Positions 48,309 through 61,725 of a stretch of DNA of 64,000 nt are shown here, piece after piece. A program made the position numbers and the translations under genes. The notes below the pieces were generated by a model. That model saw nothing but the letters and a program-made list of their open reading frames with translations. It did not search any database and had not been told where the DNA came from. Position 1 is the stretch's first letter, and each line of letters begins with the position of its first letter. The DNA is from Hoplostethus atlanticus (lineage: Eukaryota > Chordata > Actinopteri > Trachichthyiformes > Trachichthyidae): contig JAXDDX010000004.1 of NCBI GenBank assembly GCA_034670405.1, positions 12,145,501 through 12,209,500 on the forward strand, given 5' to 3'.

Positions 48309-49764
48309 GACACAAGTGGAGGTGAACTGAACCTTTAAGGGACATACTACTACATTTAAGAATTCACGTTGTTCCAATAGCCTAAAACAGTTCAGTCCAT
48401 ATTTTGATAACTTGTATGGAACACCAATTTTCAGACATACATTTTTTTTATCTGAGCTCTTACACCCAAACAAGGTTTATATTCTGGTGCCCTGTTCACA
48501 AATATGGACCTATGAAACCATCCTGCCCTGTGAAGTGACTGACAGGACACATTTATGTTGAGAGTTTACACCCCACTAACTTAGTGTAGATAAACTAGAA
48601 AACTATCAGCAGAAATAACACTGGTTAGGCCGATTTTGAACCAGGAGCAGTGGTGCACTCCTGACCTCTTGTGGCTGACAGTAGTACACTATACAACCTG
48701 TTCATCTAAATGTTGAACTAGGGGGAAAATGGTACAAGTTAGAATAGAAATGATACTGGCACTTTTTTCCCACCTGCTCATCATACAGACATATGTACAG
48801 GGAGAAAATGACAAATTACATTTACTAAATGGATCCATATCCATAAGTTAATATGACAATATTTATTAGCTCTAGCCAAACTAATTTTAATATTAAATAT
48901 ATCAGACGTTTTTGTCCATTGACAATAGGTGAAAATGTTGATGGTGTAAAGGTGCCAATGACTGAGTAAGCCTGATAGGTTACCCTTCCCCCAAAAGCTA
49001 ACTCACCAGAGCAAGCACATGGTTGGCTAGGAATGAAAGAGGAAAACATACCACGTCTAAAAACGCAGACAAAAATGACTCTTTAACTCTTTAACTTCTT
49101 TAAATGTAACTAGGAAGTGGATTACTGTAGAGCAAAGGGGAATAGAGGCAATTCCAGCATATCAAACCTGACCCATGCACCCACCACATGGTGGCAGTGT
49201 CTGCTTGCACTGAGATGACATCCAGCAGGATATTAATACGACGTTCATAAGAGAGGACATATGGCTGCACAACTGAACATGAAGGATCAAGGGAGAAGGA
49301 AAACAAACAGTAATGACAAGTCCTTTTTAACACCACTGTTTCCTAAAGGTAAAAACTGAGGAAAAACCTTTGGATTTGTGATGTCACTACGATGTAAAAT
49401 CTGGCACTGCTCCATAGCCAGTGAATCACAGACTTTGTTGGATCATAAGATTTCTAAATTATGGTTCATACTAGCACCTCGTTCTGGTGTGACAACTCAA
49501 CTTCTTATAGGCTCCACAAAATCAGTCCCCCACACTTTGTCTCTGCAGCATCCCAGTGACATCACACATTTAAAGGTTCCCTCTCTGATTTCTAGCTTTA
49601 GGGAAGAGTGGTGCGGGTTCACAAACATTGACTGAACTGTCCCGGGGCACAGGAATAACATGTGAATTGCTCCCCTTTAACTGATGTCCACAGGAAAATC
49701 TCTTTACTCTCGCCCCCTCTACGGCGGTCAGACTGCAGGATTAGTTACAGCACAGCGCCCTCGC

Positions 49765-49892
49765 GTCTGGTAGGGATTCAGTGACTTGCTCAAGGACACT
49801 TCAGCAGGGCGGGTGTTTGCCGACACGGGGCTGCTGGAGCTGGGTTGCCAGGTTGAAAGACGGTCTCTTTAACCGCTAGGTCACCCTTATTC
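49765..49892 (-). repeat. SINE fragment
   Basis: The minus strand begins GGTGACCTAGCGGTTAAAGA, an A-box-like head. The plus strand carries TTGCTCAAGGACACTTCAGC, shared with the copy at 18899-19021. Confidence 0.5.
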
Positions 49893-50280
49893 AAAATGCA
49901 AGCACTCCTCAGTCCGTGCTTCAAATGTGGATTACTGCAAAACATGCATTAACAGCGAGTCACTGTAAATATACATGAATGAGTGCAAATGTGCAGAATA
50001 AGGGGAGTGGGTAAATGTTCCTACATTTCCTCAGTGGGGGCATCCTACACCACCAGACAGGCTTCTGGGTGCCTAGACAGTGAAGAATAAAAATAAAGAC
50101 ACAAATTAAGAACCGAACTGGGACGGCTTGGGTCCATGCCCAGTGTCCGCTCAGCCCCGCACTGCACCTGCCAGTGAAGTCGGCAAAATGCAGCGCAGAG
50201 AGACCGACGATGACGTTATTTGGGGGATGTGATGGGTGAGAGCCAGGTATGGGGGGGAGATTACTGCCACAGAGAAGTAG

Positions 50281-50321
50281 TGAGAAGGGGGGAAGGGGGG
50301 AAGAAGGGGGGGGGGGGGTGT
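50281..50321 (+). repeat. G-run cluster with quadruplex potential
   Basis: Four or more G runs of at least six, the last of 13, are separated by AA or AAGAA. They sit about 840 bases upstream of the PACS2 start codon. Confidence 0.7.
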
Positions 50322-50535
50322 AGTCATGGTAGAAACTAAACTACTAGCTTGTTAGCAAAAATAAAATGACAGATGTACAGCCTACATTAGACATTTTTAC
50401 TGTTTTTTTTTTAACATTCAGTGCATGTACGTGGAGAGAGCAATAGAGATAGCAGTATTGGTAGTGATGGCATAGTAAGAGCAGGAATAAGAAAACTACA
50501 CCAAACAACAAAATCAGTCTAGAAATGGGGGTGGG

Positions 50536-50577
50536 AGAAGAAGAGGAGGAGGAGGAGGAGGAGGAGGAGGGGGAGGA
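50536..50577. repeat. (GGA)n microsatellite
   Basis: About eleven AGG/GAG triplets in a purine-only strand, upstream of PACS2. Confidence 0.9.
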
Positions 50578-50900
50578 CTAGATTCAATTGTATACGATGT
50601 GTGTTTGTGTTGTAAATCAATGTGTCTGTATCTATTTGTCTGTCTGTATCCACTGTAAAACAAAACAATGTAATCAATTACTTTCATTATAACTTCTTTC
50701 TTTCAGTAGGCATAACAACTGGGCTAGTGAAGTGTAAACTGGGCTAGTAAAAATTTCAATGTGCTATCCCGGCTGGCTAGGTTTGTGATGGCTTTGTTGA
50801 CAGTGACCTTGGCCGCCTCCTGCAGGTCGCCCTCTGTCAGGTGCCTGCTGGGCTGCTTCTCCTCCGTGGCATTAATCGACCCCCGTACAACTCATAGTAG

Positions 50901-51162
50901 CGTGGTAGGCACAACAAGCACAGCGGTCGGTCCGTTCACTCCTGCTCCCACTGCATTTCCTCCCGCATTTCCAGTGCAGCGGATCCCGACCCGCGCGAAC
51001 AAGGACGGAGGAACGAGCTCGTCCTCTGCCGTTCACGGCGCGCTGATGTGAACGTGCGAGGGAGCGACTTAACCGACGCACCACCAGGCAGAAGAGACCG
51101 CGCCAGCTCGCTGTTTACAAATAACCTGCTCGGTGTGGACGTCCTCTCCCCCGCCCCGCACC
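50901..51162 (+). promoter_or_regulatory. PACS2 5' UTR / CpG-rich promoter side
   Basis: CpG frequency rises sharply compared with the flanks from about 50910 to 51290 (CGGTCGGTCCG, GACCCGCGCGAAC, GTTCACGGCGCGC). The TATA-less GC-rich context leads into CCGCACCATGG around the PACS2 start. Confidence 0.5.
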
Positions 51163-51281
51163 ATGGCGGAGAGAAGTGGCCGGTTGAGTTTTCCCGGGAG
51201 CGGGGCTCTCAACAGACCCGTGCCCATGAACCTGTTTGCAACGTGGGAAATAGATGGATCCTCCCCGAACTGCATCCCAAG
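51163..51281 (+). CDS. pacs2: Phosphofurin acidic cluster sorting protein 2, first coding exon
   Basis: PACS2 sorts cargo with acidic clusters between ER, mitochondria and endosomes and supports ER-mitochondria contacts. The exon starts at ATG 51163 in a good Kozak context (CACCATGG). It encodes 39 codons plus [14 protein letters not shown], then [20 protein letters not shown], and ends CIP with a split Arg codon before GTGAGA. The [13 protein letters not shown] block and the R|L exon boundary match PACS2. PACS1 has a much longer low-complexity N-terminus before this point. No second exon (beginning LCSLTLKKL in relatives) is visible to the right edge, so intron 1 exceeds 12.7 kb. Confidence 0.9.
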
Positions 51282-52164
51282 GTGAGAGACACTGCATGGC
51301 GTTGCCAGTAGTCGGTGGGCCCTTTAAACTTTAAACCCGGTGTTACCGATGTGCCGCCAGACATGTCATTTGTCAGATGCAGCTGCACAGCGGCTCACCG
51401 TATCATTATGACAAGTGGATGCCCTGGCCCTGCTGCAGGATGCATCCTCATCCAACCGCCTTGCACGGTTATAGCCGGCTATGGAGTGGTGCAGGAAAAT
51501 GTGGGTATACTATGACCATCAGTTGGTGATCACCGCTTGGCAGCCAGCCACCAATATAAACACACATCCATCTTCAGCGCGTCAGTAAGAGAGAAAAACA
51601 GTATTGTGCAGATCAAACTACATGTCTGGTGTAGTTGAAACGTCTTGGCTGTGATGCAGGCAGTGCTGGGAAACATCCACTCAGATGTCATCACAGATAG
51701 CAGGTTGTTTTTTGCTAGATCATTGTACAGATGTACACCATGGAGAGGATATGGCTCTTGTCTCATAACCTCACTGGAAGAAGAGGTCTGATATAAAAGA
51801 TTGACAGCAGGTCCAGTATTTTGGTAGCATTCCTGGTGTATGATGGATTTGATCTGAGGTTTTTTCCGCTTCATGATGTAATATGATTGTAGTATACAAC
51901 GATGGAAACATGTTTTATCTTGTCAAAGTGATGTTACGACTGAAATGGCTCTGTTAGAGTTTGTGGTCTAAGCCCTGATAGTGGCCATCAGACTTTGTTA
52001 GTACTCAAGCTATTAGTAATATGGGAGTTTCGGGGATTTATTAGGTGTTTTTTTTATACTCATGACTATCTCTACTTAACTTCTCTTCATCCTCTTAAGG
52101 TAATGCCATTGGTGGGTATTACATGGCCTGCCTTTTAGTTAAAATAAGAATAGTTCATCTGCAG

Positions 52165-52345
52165 GAGTAGCATCGTGGTAGTGGTCAGAAACCGTCCTCA
52201 CATGCCCGGCCTGTGAACGTGTCCTTGAGCAAGACGTTGAATTCCCAGCAGCTTGGATTGTCATTTAAGATCTACTTTCTTTAACGTGATGGTTTCCCTA
52301 TGCAGTGAGTTGGTCTGAATTGAGGCTCGGCGTAGGCGCACCGGA
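52165..52345 (+). repeat. Degenerate SINE
   Basis: GTAGCATCGTGGTAGTGGTC is followed by GTGTCCTTGAGCAAGACGTT and AATTCCCAGCAGC, the order seen in other fish SINE copies in this window. Confidence 0.45.
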
Positions 52346-52989
52346 GTGAACTGGCTGAACTGCCAATCAAGACTTCTTGGTGGATCAGTGCGTTTTACTT
52401 ATTGACCGGTGTCCCTCAACGTTCAGACAGGATGAACTCAGTTTGTTGACCTGATGTCGAATCACCTGTCTTACTCAACGGTGTCAGCCATGTGAGGTGT
52501 CCAAGCACACTGACTGCTGGGCATTTGTTCATGCACTTCTCTTAGTATTTTCTTCTTCTTTTTTTGTTCATACTCACTTTTTTAATTATCAGGGGGTTTT
52601 CTGCTTTCTGGGCATTCGACCATCGCTGCTACAACACCCGGCCCTAGCCAAGTCCTTGGACACCGAGAGAAGTGGCGTTTTTAATTTGGCGCCGGTACAC
52701 GGTGTGCCTCTCCTCTTCTTTACCTTCATCTATTTATCACATCGTTTCTTCACGCCTGCACAAATCCCCTTTCTGTCTGAAGCTCTGAAGCTCAGGGCTA
52801 TTAGGCCGGGAGGCTTAGAGGAGCGCAGCCTCTGCACTGAGCTCATGTTTCCCAGAGTCACCTCGGGACATTTGCTGCTTCACGCTTCACAGTCTCCTAA
52901 AACAGGTGAGTAAAGAGCTGTAATCACCAACCGTGGATGGTGGTTGAATGATAATGGCCGGTGGATGGATGTGTACACACTACCACACA

Positions 52990-53090
52990 CACACAGGCGC
53001 TGCACAGCTCTATGGCGTGGCACCAACACCGTCAGGATTAAGGGGTCTGATTCCCACTGGGGCCAAGGTAAAAATGTATGTACCCATGCT
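52990..53090 (+). repeat. tRNA-like SINE fragment
   Basis: AGCTCTATGGCGTGGCACCA and GGGGTCTGATTCCCACTGGGGC resemble the tRNA-like head of the copy at 63803-63985. The tail AAAATGTATGTACC is SINE-like. Confidence 0.45.
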
Positions 53091-55301
53091 ACTCTTAAGT
53101 TGCTGTCCAGATTTTCTTTGGTGGCTGGTGTGGATCTGGTCTGCTGCTTGGCTTAATCACGGCTAGGAAGCATGTGAAGGTTGAGCATCAGACTCATCTT
53201 CCCTGTTCGACAGGCTGTCTAAGTGTTTTGTCTGACATTCTAAGTGAAAATGTGAAATGTACTATAAATGATGTTTCGGCGTTTGAACGAACTCCAAACG
53301 AGCCTTTTCCACCGCTAAGGGCGTCTGAATATGTTCCAGTAATTGTGTGCTTGTTCTTAAAGGTGGTTGTGTCCTCTGAAAGCATCTTCAGCCCTCTACC
53401 CAGTGCAAAATCAATACAAATGCATTGCCACCTAAGCCTCTCTACGCTACAAGCAAAGGTCAACCCTGTTTCATCTTGGCATTTTTGAAGTGGGCATCGG
53501 TTGGATTTCCGTGGAGCGCGAGAGGGGCCCCGCCGGCGCGAGGCTAAGTGCTGTGAGCGATGAGGCCAGTTTCTGAGACAGAGCAGGGATTGAGTGGGCC
53601 CTCAAGTGGCAGCTGGACCCAGTAGGCTGTCATATTTGGGCCTGTTGGAGGCGAGAGTGCTGAGACGTCGCTTTGAGTCGCGGCAAGACACTCGCTCTTT
53701 TGTCCCCTCGCTCCTTGTGATGCTCGCACTGCGGGAATTTAGAGTAGGACGAACGGGAGGCAGTTGAAGGCTCGCATTGTTTCACGCTCCCCATGTTGTT
53801 CTTGTCGTCCTGCATTCTGTGCCCGGTTTGTGCAAATGTTTGGTAGTTTAAAACACTGAAACCTAAGTTAAAGTGTTATAAGCTGTCACTCAATTTGACA
53901 CTTAAAGGCCTGCCGCCGTGTTGCCGTTAGGAAGCCATCGTCAAGTGAATCTCTACGCTCTGCCGTGTGAATGTTAAGTCAGAAGGCGTTACGTAAGATA
54001 TCCAACACCCTCCATCTTGCTGATGCAGCGCGTCCTGGAGGACAGACGGGGCAGGATAGGAAAGGGCAGCCTCCCCGCCACCCATCCAGGATGCTTTGGG
54101 AATCTGCAGGCGGATCAATTTTCCTTCCAGCTGATTTTTCTCATGCCTCACTGCACACAGCACCACGCCTGGCTGATTGCCTTTTACTTTCTTCCATTAC
54201 ATCTTTCTTCCCTCAGATTTTTTTCAATCCTAGGAACCCCGTTGTCATTATCTTTACATGAGTTTTTGTTTCAGTCCACTGCCTTTCTGTGGAATGAGAT
54301 TAGGAACATGAAAAATCAGGAAAACAACAAAGTGCTATGTCCACAAAAACATGAAAAATACCGTTACCATACTACATGCACAGTATGGGATTGTTGACAT
54401 TGAATTTAACTAGTGCTGTCCGGCTGCCAGAAGGGATAAGGCTATGACAGGGACTCCGGTCAAAAGTCAAGGCCTGTGTGTAACAGGTTATATCTGCCTG
54501 GTGGATCTTGTATTACTGATAAAGTGGAGACATAAACACCAGATATATAACCTGTTCTCAAACCCAGGGTCCGGTGTCAAGGATTTATTAACGTATTTAA
54601 TCCCTTATTAGTTGCTACCAACAAACAATACCACACCAAGGAAAGCGATTCATCTTCCTGGGGTGAACAAAATTGTTGGGAAAAAGAAAGACAGCAGCGC
54701 TTTTGTGTTTAATACTCTTGGGCTCAGTAGCTAATAGTTGTTGTGCAATATTCTACGTGGATCTACAGTGCTACCGTTTTACTAGCAGAGGCTCCCAAAA
54801 TTGAATTCATGCTACGTAGAACAAGCATTCGTGCCACTTGAGATACCAAGTAGAGCATTTTCAGAAAAAATGTCCCTGAACCCTGAAAGTAGTGCTATGG
54901 TGCAGAGTTAAGCCAATCTGTATGTCACTGTAAATATGAAGTACAGGGGCATAATGTCCTCTATACTGATTCCCATAGTCTAAATAGACCGCTAGAGGAT
55001 GGAGAGCAGAGTAAATGGTATCCGGCTGAAACCAGTCTGTGATAAGAACGGCTCACTAATCAGATATCATGCAGCAAAGTTAATTCATCAGCAGAAATGG
55101 CTTGATAACATGCAGTGCCTTGCCTTGGTAGCTTGGATAGCTTGCTACCAGTTTGAAGAAATTGACAACAGACTGTGAACGTCAATTTTCAGATGTTTTA
55201 TTAGAACGACAGGATGGTTTGATGAGATGGAGCAAAGGTAGTCTCCTACAGGTTGATGGTATAATAGTAATAGGGGGCTTTCAGATGACTTAACACCCTC
55301 T

Positions 55302-55752
55302 GGCGGCCATATTGGAGGTCCACTTTGAAACATACAGCTTGGCGTCTCAACAGAATTGAGTAGACATGGTTCATTTCTGTGCTGTAGATGTTAGCTTTTT
55401 AGCTAGCAGCCACTTTCTTGTTGTAAATCTGATTTGCAGCTAGTTAGCAGTGGCTAGTTGTCTCATGTTAACATCTGTTGCTTGGCTAAATTAGCCTGCT
55501 GGCTTGTTAGTTAGCTAGCTAACAAAGTCAAAAACTGTTTGTTCAGGTAAACTGAGCTGACTTTTCTCAAGCTACAACAGTTTGAGAGTGTTTTGGTGTT
55601 TTGGTGTAGACTTCCTTAAATTCGGACCACTCACTTTTACTTAGAACAACAACATTTTGAGGTACCTCTCTCTCTCTAGCCCAGCTGTTATATGTTTAGC
55701 CGTTATTTGCGCACAGCCAAATCTCCACTGGACCTCCACGATGGCGCCAGAC
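55302..55752. repeat. Possible inverted-repeat element
   Basis: The left end CTGGCGGCCATATTGGAGGTCC and the reverse complement of the right end CTGGCGCCATCGTGGAGGTCC are alike over about 21 bases. The interior has several TTAGCTAGC-type motifs. No target duplication or coding sequence was found. Confidence 0.45.
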
Positions 55753-58406
55753 GTGGTTGATAAGAGATTTGTGATGCAACTGCAAAGCCTCTATTGCACT
55801 GATGAATAATAGGCCTCACAAGGGCAGGAAGCAATTAAGGACTGTGTTCAGATCACAAATGGTTCAGGTCAGATTTGAAGTGACCCAAATGGAATGTTCA
55901 TTACTGTTTTGTGACCTATCAAAATAAAAGGCTTGGTTAAATCTGGTTTGTCTTTTAACTATTGATAACGTAGCAAGTCTGCTTTACAGTGTTAGTTATT
56001 GACGTTCCAGGTAGCCTAGTCCATTAAAACAACTTTAGCTCACTTTAAAAGCGATGTTGTTGCTCACTAGTCTCATCCACAAATACCACTTGGCATCACT
56101 GCTGATATGTTCAGCTCACTTGTTAAGCTAAACCCACAACTCTCGTTTTCTTCTCAATTCTGCTAATAGATCGATTGCATGGCTAGCTGACCTTATTTTT
56201 CCAAATGTGGTTCAAATTATCGAAATAGCTCTGTGATTATGGCATCGCCAGGCCCGTTTACTTTGTTCCATCTTAAGTCTCCGGGACTTTCTGCACAACG
56301 CAGAAAACGAGGTTATAACAGGCTGAAAAGGCAGAGAGACGTGTCAACGTTGTGCCAGATATAGAGGAGATTAAATTGAAGCAGCTAGCGAACAGTTCAG
56401 GCTTAGTACGAACCGAAAGATCTCTCTGAACTGGCTGCCTCATCCCTCTTTGAATCCTCCATTTCTCAATTATTTTTTAACTGCTCCAAGGTGGTTTTTT
56501 TTCAGTGAAATATTAAAGGGAATTATTGCTCATTTTTTCTATGTGCTCACACGAGAACTATCTCTGTCTAAACTGTAACCCTGCATCCTCTGTTAACTGT
56601 TGCTACGCCTGTCGTTTCTTCCCATTTAGTGAGCATTCGCTGCTGTCTTCCATAAGAAAGAAAGAGAAAGGGTAAAAAAAGAAAGAGAGCAGAGCTCGCC
56701 CGCCCCGTTTCATCTTTGACGTCACACCAATGCACAGAGAATTAATTACAGCGATTGGAAAAGTTGATTCTGGCAGTTTCCTGGATCCTTTTCCCCTGGG
56801 ATGAAAGCACAATATCTAGTTCAGCAGTGATATAACTACAAAATGATCAACCTCACTTGGGTTTTACACTTACATTTTACACTCGTGGTAGTAAAGTGAA
56901 GCTCTTACAAACTCATAATGGCTGCAGGAGTAGAAGAAGCTTCAGTTCCTTCACCGTCAACATTGCAAGCAGCCATTGTAAGGGTTAACCACGGAGCAGC
57001 TCCAGGCTACGTCCTGATTTGCCCTTGATTTGTTCACGCCTACCAATATTGATCGTTCTGGGCTGCAGAAATAACACGTGAATTCTTGAATCGAGTGGAC
57101 TTATTATTCACCGGGGTACGATTGTGTTTTCCATCTGCGTCTAAACATTGACTCCCAGGGAGAAGCTTTCCAGATGCTAGTCACTGATTGCCACAGCGGC
57201 AGTGTTTGTATTACTTTGAACTTTGTGCAAACGTGACGGGGGAAGGCATCCGATCTGCTCTGCCCTGTTTATTTACCCCGAGTTATTGATTCTTCATGTC
57301 GCCACTTGTGTCAAAGATTCAGTGTATCAATGATGACTGGCACGCCTGTTGCCCCTAAACCACCCAGACCCTTTACGTGTCCCATATATATCATGAATAG
57401 GCTTTTTCACCGTTGTAGTAGTGCAGATGTGGTTAATCACAGGAAGGGCCTGCAGGCTGGATTGCGGGCTTGCCTACTGCCGCAGAGAGAGAGTGAGAAG
57501 AGGGAGTTGCTATTTCGGTTGTTTCTCACAGCGGCTTTAGGAACTTTTTTCCGAATTCGGAGCACGGAGGAGAAATGTAGGTCAAGTTGCCTTTTAGAAA
57601 AACCAGCAGCTTAGAAGGTTTAACATATTGTAGTGATTAGGAAAGCTGCTGCTGCGCCACGTCTGGCACGTCGTTCCTGGGCGGGGGAGTGACATGACCT
57701 CCTCCGTGTCTCCGTCAGACCCGCCCCCTCCCAGAGGTACCGCCTGGACAGATGGACACAGGGACAGAAATCCCGAGGTTGGCATTGGCAACCGAAACCT
57801 TTCATCTGTACCCCCAGATGACCGCAGAAATGAGCATCCATTATCTCTGCCAGTCAGAAATAAACCTTGCCATACGAGCCAGTAAACATAACCTCTCTGG
57901 CCCTCCTGATGCTGAGCAAGCTGCAGTAGTGTGGTCCAGCTAATCTACTGGAGTATTAGTAGTAAAGTAAGAGTAAAGTTGACTGAAGTTGTTTATAGAG
58001 TCAGAAAAAGAAAGTAAGTGACTGATTTCTGATGCAGGAGACAAGCACCGGGTTCAGTCTGGTAAAGAGAGCTTAGTTTATACAAATCAAATTCTCTTCC
58101 AGAAGAGGGGGGATGTTTTGTGTCTGACCTGTCTCTACCACAGAGCTTCATTGTCTCTTTAATCCAGATCTGTTTAGACCGACGGCGGATATTAAAAGCT
58201 TCGGTTACAGCTCGGAGATTGAACAGGCTCGCGCTTTGAATTGCGACTTGGGGTTTTGACATCCATCATGTCGAAAACCCCGTGCAAAGAAATATCCTGT
58301 TCCAACAACAGGAGCCAGAGGTAAAAAAACAAAAACGCCATGCCCAGAAATGGTGTGGAGGTTAAGACCCACGTGTCTGGGATCACAGGTCAGACCCAGC
58401 TGGAAC

Positions 58407-58436
58407 CAGAACCGCCAGAACCGCCAGAACCGCCAC
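58407..58436. repeat. Short 9-bp tandem repeat
   Basis: CCAGAACCG is repeated three times with a partial fourth copy. Confidence 0.8.
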
Positions 58437-59431
58437 TCCTCTGCCCTGCCGTCCTCTCTGCCGTCACACTGCCTCAATAAAGTTAAAAACAGTGTATTAA
58501 AATGGATAGGCGCTCTAGTTTCTCCACTAAACACAATGTTCATTTGCTGCAAAATTCACATTTAGTCCCCAGACAGACCATCAGCTGAAGGTCCGGGTGG
58601 CCCAGCTGTGACCCTTTCAGCCGCTGCAGCCGGTAAACAGTGTTTTTAATGGAGAGAGTGCGGCGCCGGTCCATTTCGAGCCACTCTATAAATGTAGAAA
58701 TCTCTCAGTGAAGCTGCACGAGGCATGATGTGCTGCTGAAGGGCTCTTCAACCAAACAACATAGATGTTACGTTGCTGTGATTGTGCGGTTAATAGCAGG
58801 CTGCCCTTTAATCGCCCACACAAAAGAGCTAGGTCCAGTTTTTCTTTCAATTATAGGCCGTACTCGTGAACAGTATGAGAAGGAGCTTTCAGGAAAGTTC
58901 AGATTGTAACTCAGTTTGTTTTTTCTGTCTGTTATCCAAATTATCTGTTATCCAAATCAGTTTTTTTATCTGCCAGTTTACACACGGCGACTAAATAAGA
59001 ACCCTCATTTTGAAATCAGCCTCATAATGATTTCAGTCAAGCTGGATATGATTGGTCCTACTGACTAGTGCTTATTATCTGGAAGTGAAATGATCTCTTC
59101 TACTGCCTGGTGGTTATTAGAGCGAGTGTCCAGCAGCGTGGCATCGTGGGTGGAGCAGAGTGGAGTGGCCGTGCTGCAGAGCTCGGCATAAAGCTCTATT
59201 GTATTCCTGTTTCTGCCCCCCGGGGCTGACGGAGGGCGCCGATCGGTTTGTGTCCCTTTAGTGAATCAGGACTGGATCGTACTCCGGCTGCGAGACGGAA
59301 AGACGGCGTGATGTCTTCTTAGACGGCCTCTGTTCTACCTCGAATGCCTGATTCATAACCAGCCTGCTTTTCATCTCCCTAGACGTGAATAGTTTTATGA
59401 CGTTCCCTCACCTCGCTCTTTCTCTCTAGTG

Positions 59432-59439
<8 letters not shown>

Positions 59440-59500
<61 letters not shown>
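59440..59500. repeat. (CA)30 microsatellite
   Basis: An uninterrupted CA tract in PACS2 intron 1, preceded by a CT run. Confidence 0.97.
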
Positions 59501-59503
<3 letters not shown>

Positions 59504-59775
59504 TCCTTGGAGATGAACTTGGCCTCAGCATCCACAGCTGTATTAATTGTTTCTAGGTCACTGATGGAGTGGATGGAGTTCATTTCTCCCTGACCTGCAT
59601 TTTTAATGGATTGCATTTATTATAGATAAAGAGATTTTTCTCTTTCTGTTCCTGCGCTAGTGAACGCAGCGTATTCTCCTCTCCCTCTCTCTCCCTCTCC
59701 CTCTCCCCTCTCACTCCCATCGATTGCGTAGTCAAGGATATCTGGCACAGGGCAGAAGAAGAGATTTGATTATGG

Positions 59776-59913
<138 letters not shown>

Positions 59914-61249
59914 GTATGAAATGAAGGAATGTCTTAATATAGGGAGGAAGTGTCAGAGCAAAAACAAAACATTCCTTCATTCAAGATATAAAATAGGAAC
60001 ATTACGATTCAGAAGATTTAACTTTTATGAAAAGCTATTGAGTTGAAGTTACGCCCTTTTTACACCACATTTAATCTTTTGGATTTTCTCCCTTTTTATA
60101 AATGTAGTTTTTGGTTACAAATGTTCTGTTCACCGTCAGATAGAGCTCAACAAGATCTGTCCAGTGGTAAATAATACGCACTTTTGGCCAAAATGTCCCT
60201 TTTGCTCTAAACCCCATTTGACATTAAACATAAAATGACAAATCCACCATTTATTAAAGAAAGTCACCTCTACTCTGACAAATTGATTGCTGTCATGAAA
60301 ACGGAGCTCACTGTGAATTCTTATTGAAGTCGCTGGCTAATTGGGGTCATTTCTTATAAGACAGTAGCGACTCATCATACACTCAGCTGCTTCTTTGAAA
60401 TATTGACCAGTGAATATTGGGTAACCATTGCTTCCCAGAATGGATGTACACCGTGTTGTAATGAAACCCTTCGTTCGCTGCAGCCCGCTTTGTTACCCAC
60501 ATTGATTTTGCCGGATCGTCCGTCTCATTAGCCTGAGAAAGTCTCGCTCTCTGTCCCTGCAGCACCATGGATGAACCCACGCTGTGTTTACTCGAGCGCA
60601 CCTTCAATAACTCTTATCTTCCACCCCGCTGGGCTTTTATTAGAGGGTGTGCTTCTCTTCAGTGCTTTGGTGAGATTTGATTCACCACCTTTTGTGTCTG
60701 CAGGTACTCGGCTGACTGGCTGTTCTAGCTTCTGTATTGCCAAGAGGAGCGGTGATATTGATCATTGGTGTTTTTTTCCACTCCAGAGTCCAGGGAAAGT
60801 TAGCCTGCTCAATACTGTTATAAGTAAGTAATACAACAGAGTCTGGTCGATTTTTGCTGGTCAATTTGGGGACTAATCAGTGTGGGTCGATGTGGATCCA
60901 TGTGGATCGTGTAACAACACTTTATATTCTGAGGTTTTCCAATCTTGCACGCGTTATTTTGGTTATTTAGGAGCTACAGTACGACTCCCATTCATATCTG
61001 ATGGTTTTACATCCCTGTAATAACACTTTATTTCAGTTTGGTTCCATAATGTGATCTCCGATACGACACCGGCTCTTATAATGATTCATAGTATGAAAGT
61101 CCAACTGATTGTGGATCATTAAAGAAGTGACCATCTGTCTTTTGAACTGAACTTACACAACATTCATAGACTTTAGAGGATGCATTGGTCTGGAGAGTTC
61201 AGATAAATTGAGCTGGGCTTTTTATCATGCTTTTTCCCAAAATGGATAT

Positions 61250-61725
61250 ACACTCACCGGCCACTTTATTAGGTACACCTATCTAGTACCGGGTAGGACC
61301 CCTTCTTGCCTCCAGAACAGCCTGAATTCTTGGCGGCATGGATTCAACAAGGTGCCCTCCTGCACACCACTGTTGTAAAGATGTTATCAGGAGCATCTGT
61401 GGCCTTTCTGATCGCTTGAACAAGTCTGTCCATCCTCCTCTGACCTCTCATTAACAAGGTGTTTTTCTCTGTAAACTCTAGAGACTGTAGTGGTGAAAAG
61501 CCCAGGAGGGTTCAGCTGTTTCTGAAATGCTGGAACCAACAATCACACCACGGTCGAAGTCTCTTAGATCAGCGTCTAATGTTTGGTCGAAACAAAACTA
61601 ACTAAACCACTTCACCACGTCTCCATGCTTTATATATTGAGTTGCAGCCACTTGATTGGCTGTTTGGAGGAGCAGGCTGTTTGCGTTAACGAGCAGGCGT
61701 ACCTAATAAAGTGGCCGGTGAGTGT
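61250..61725. mobile_element. Non-autonomous DNA transposon with 26-bp perfect terminal repeats
   Basis: ACACTCACCGGCCACTTTAT at 61250 continues for 26 bases that are exactly inverted at 61700-61725. The interior (GGACCCCTTCTTGCCTCCAG, GGCGGCATGGATTCAACAAG) is typical of an abundant fish element. There is no transposase frame, and I could not identify a target duplication or superfamily. Confidence 0.8.

Larger units (their letters stand above)
48309..50900. other. SRSF5-PACS2 intergenic region
   Basis: No coding sequence could be supported in about 2.6 kb. It contains a SINE copy and purine-rich low-complexity tracts, annotated separately. Confidence 0.4.

Noticed and set aside
53500..53800. 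GC-rich patch as a possible PACS2 exon 2
   Set aside because: No frame matches the expected LCSLTLKKL block and no acceptor-donor pair keeps the split-Arg phase.
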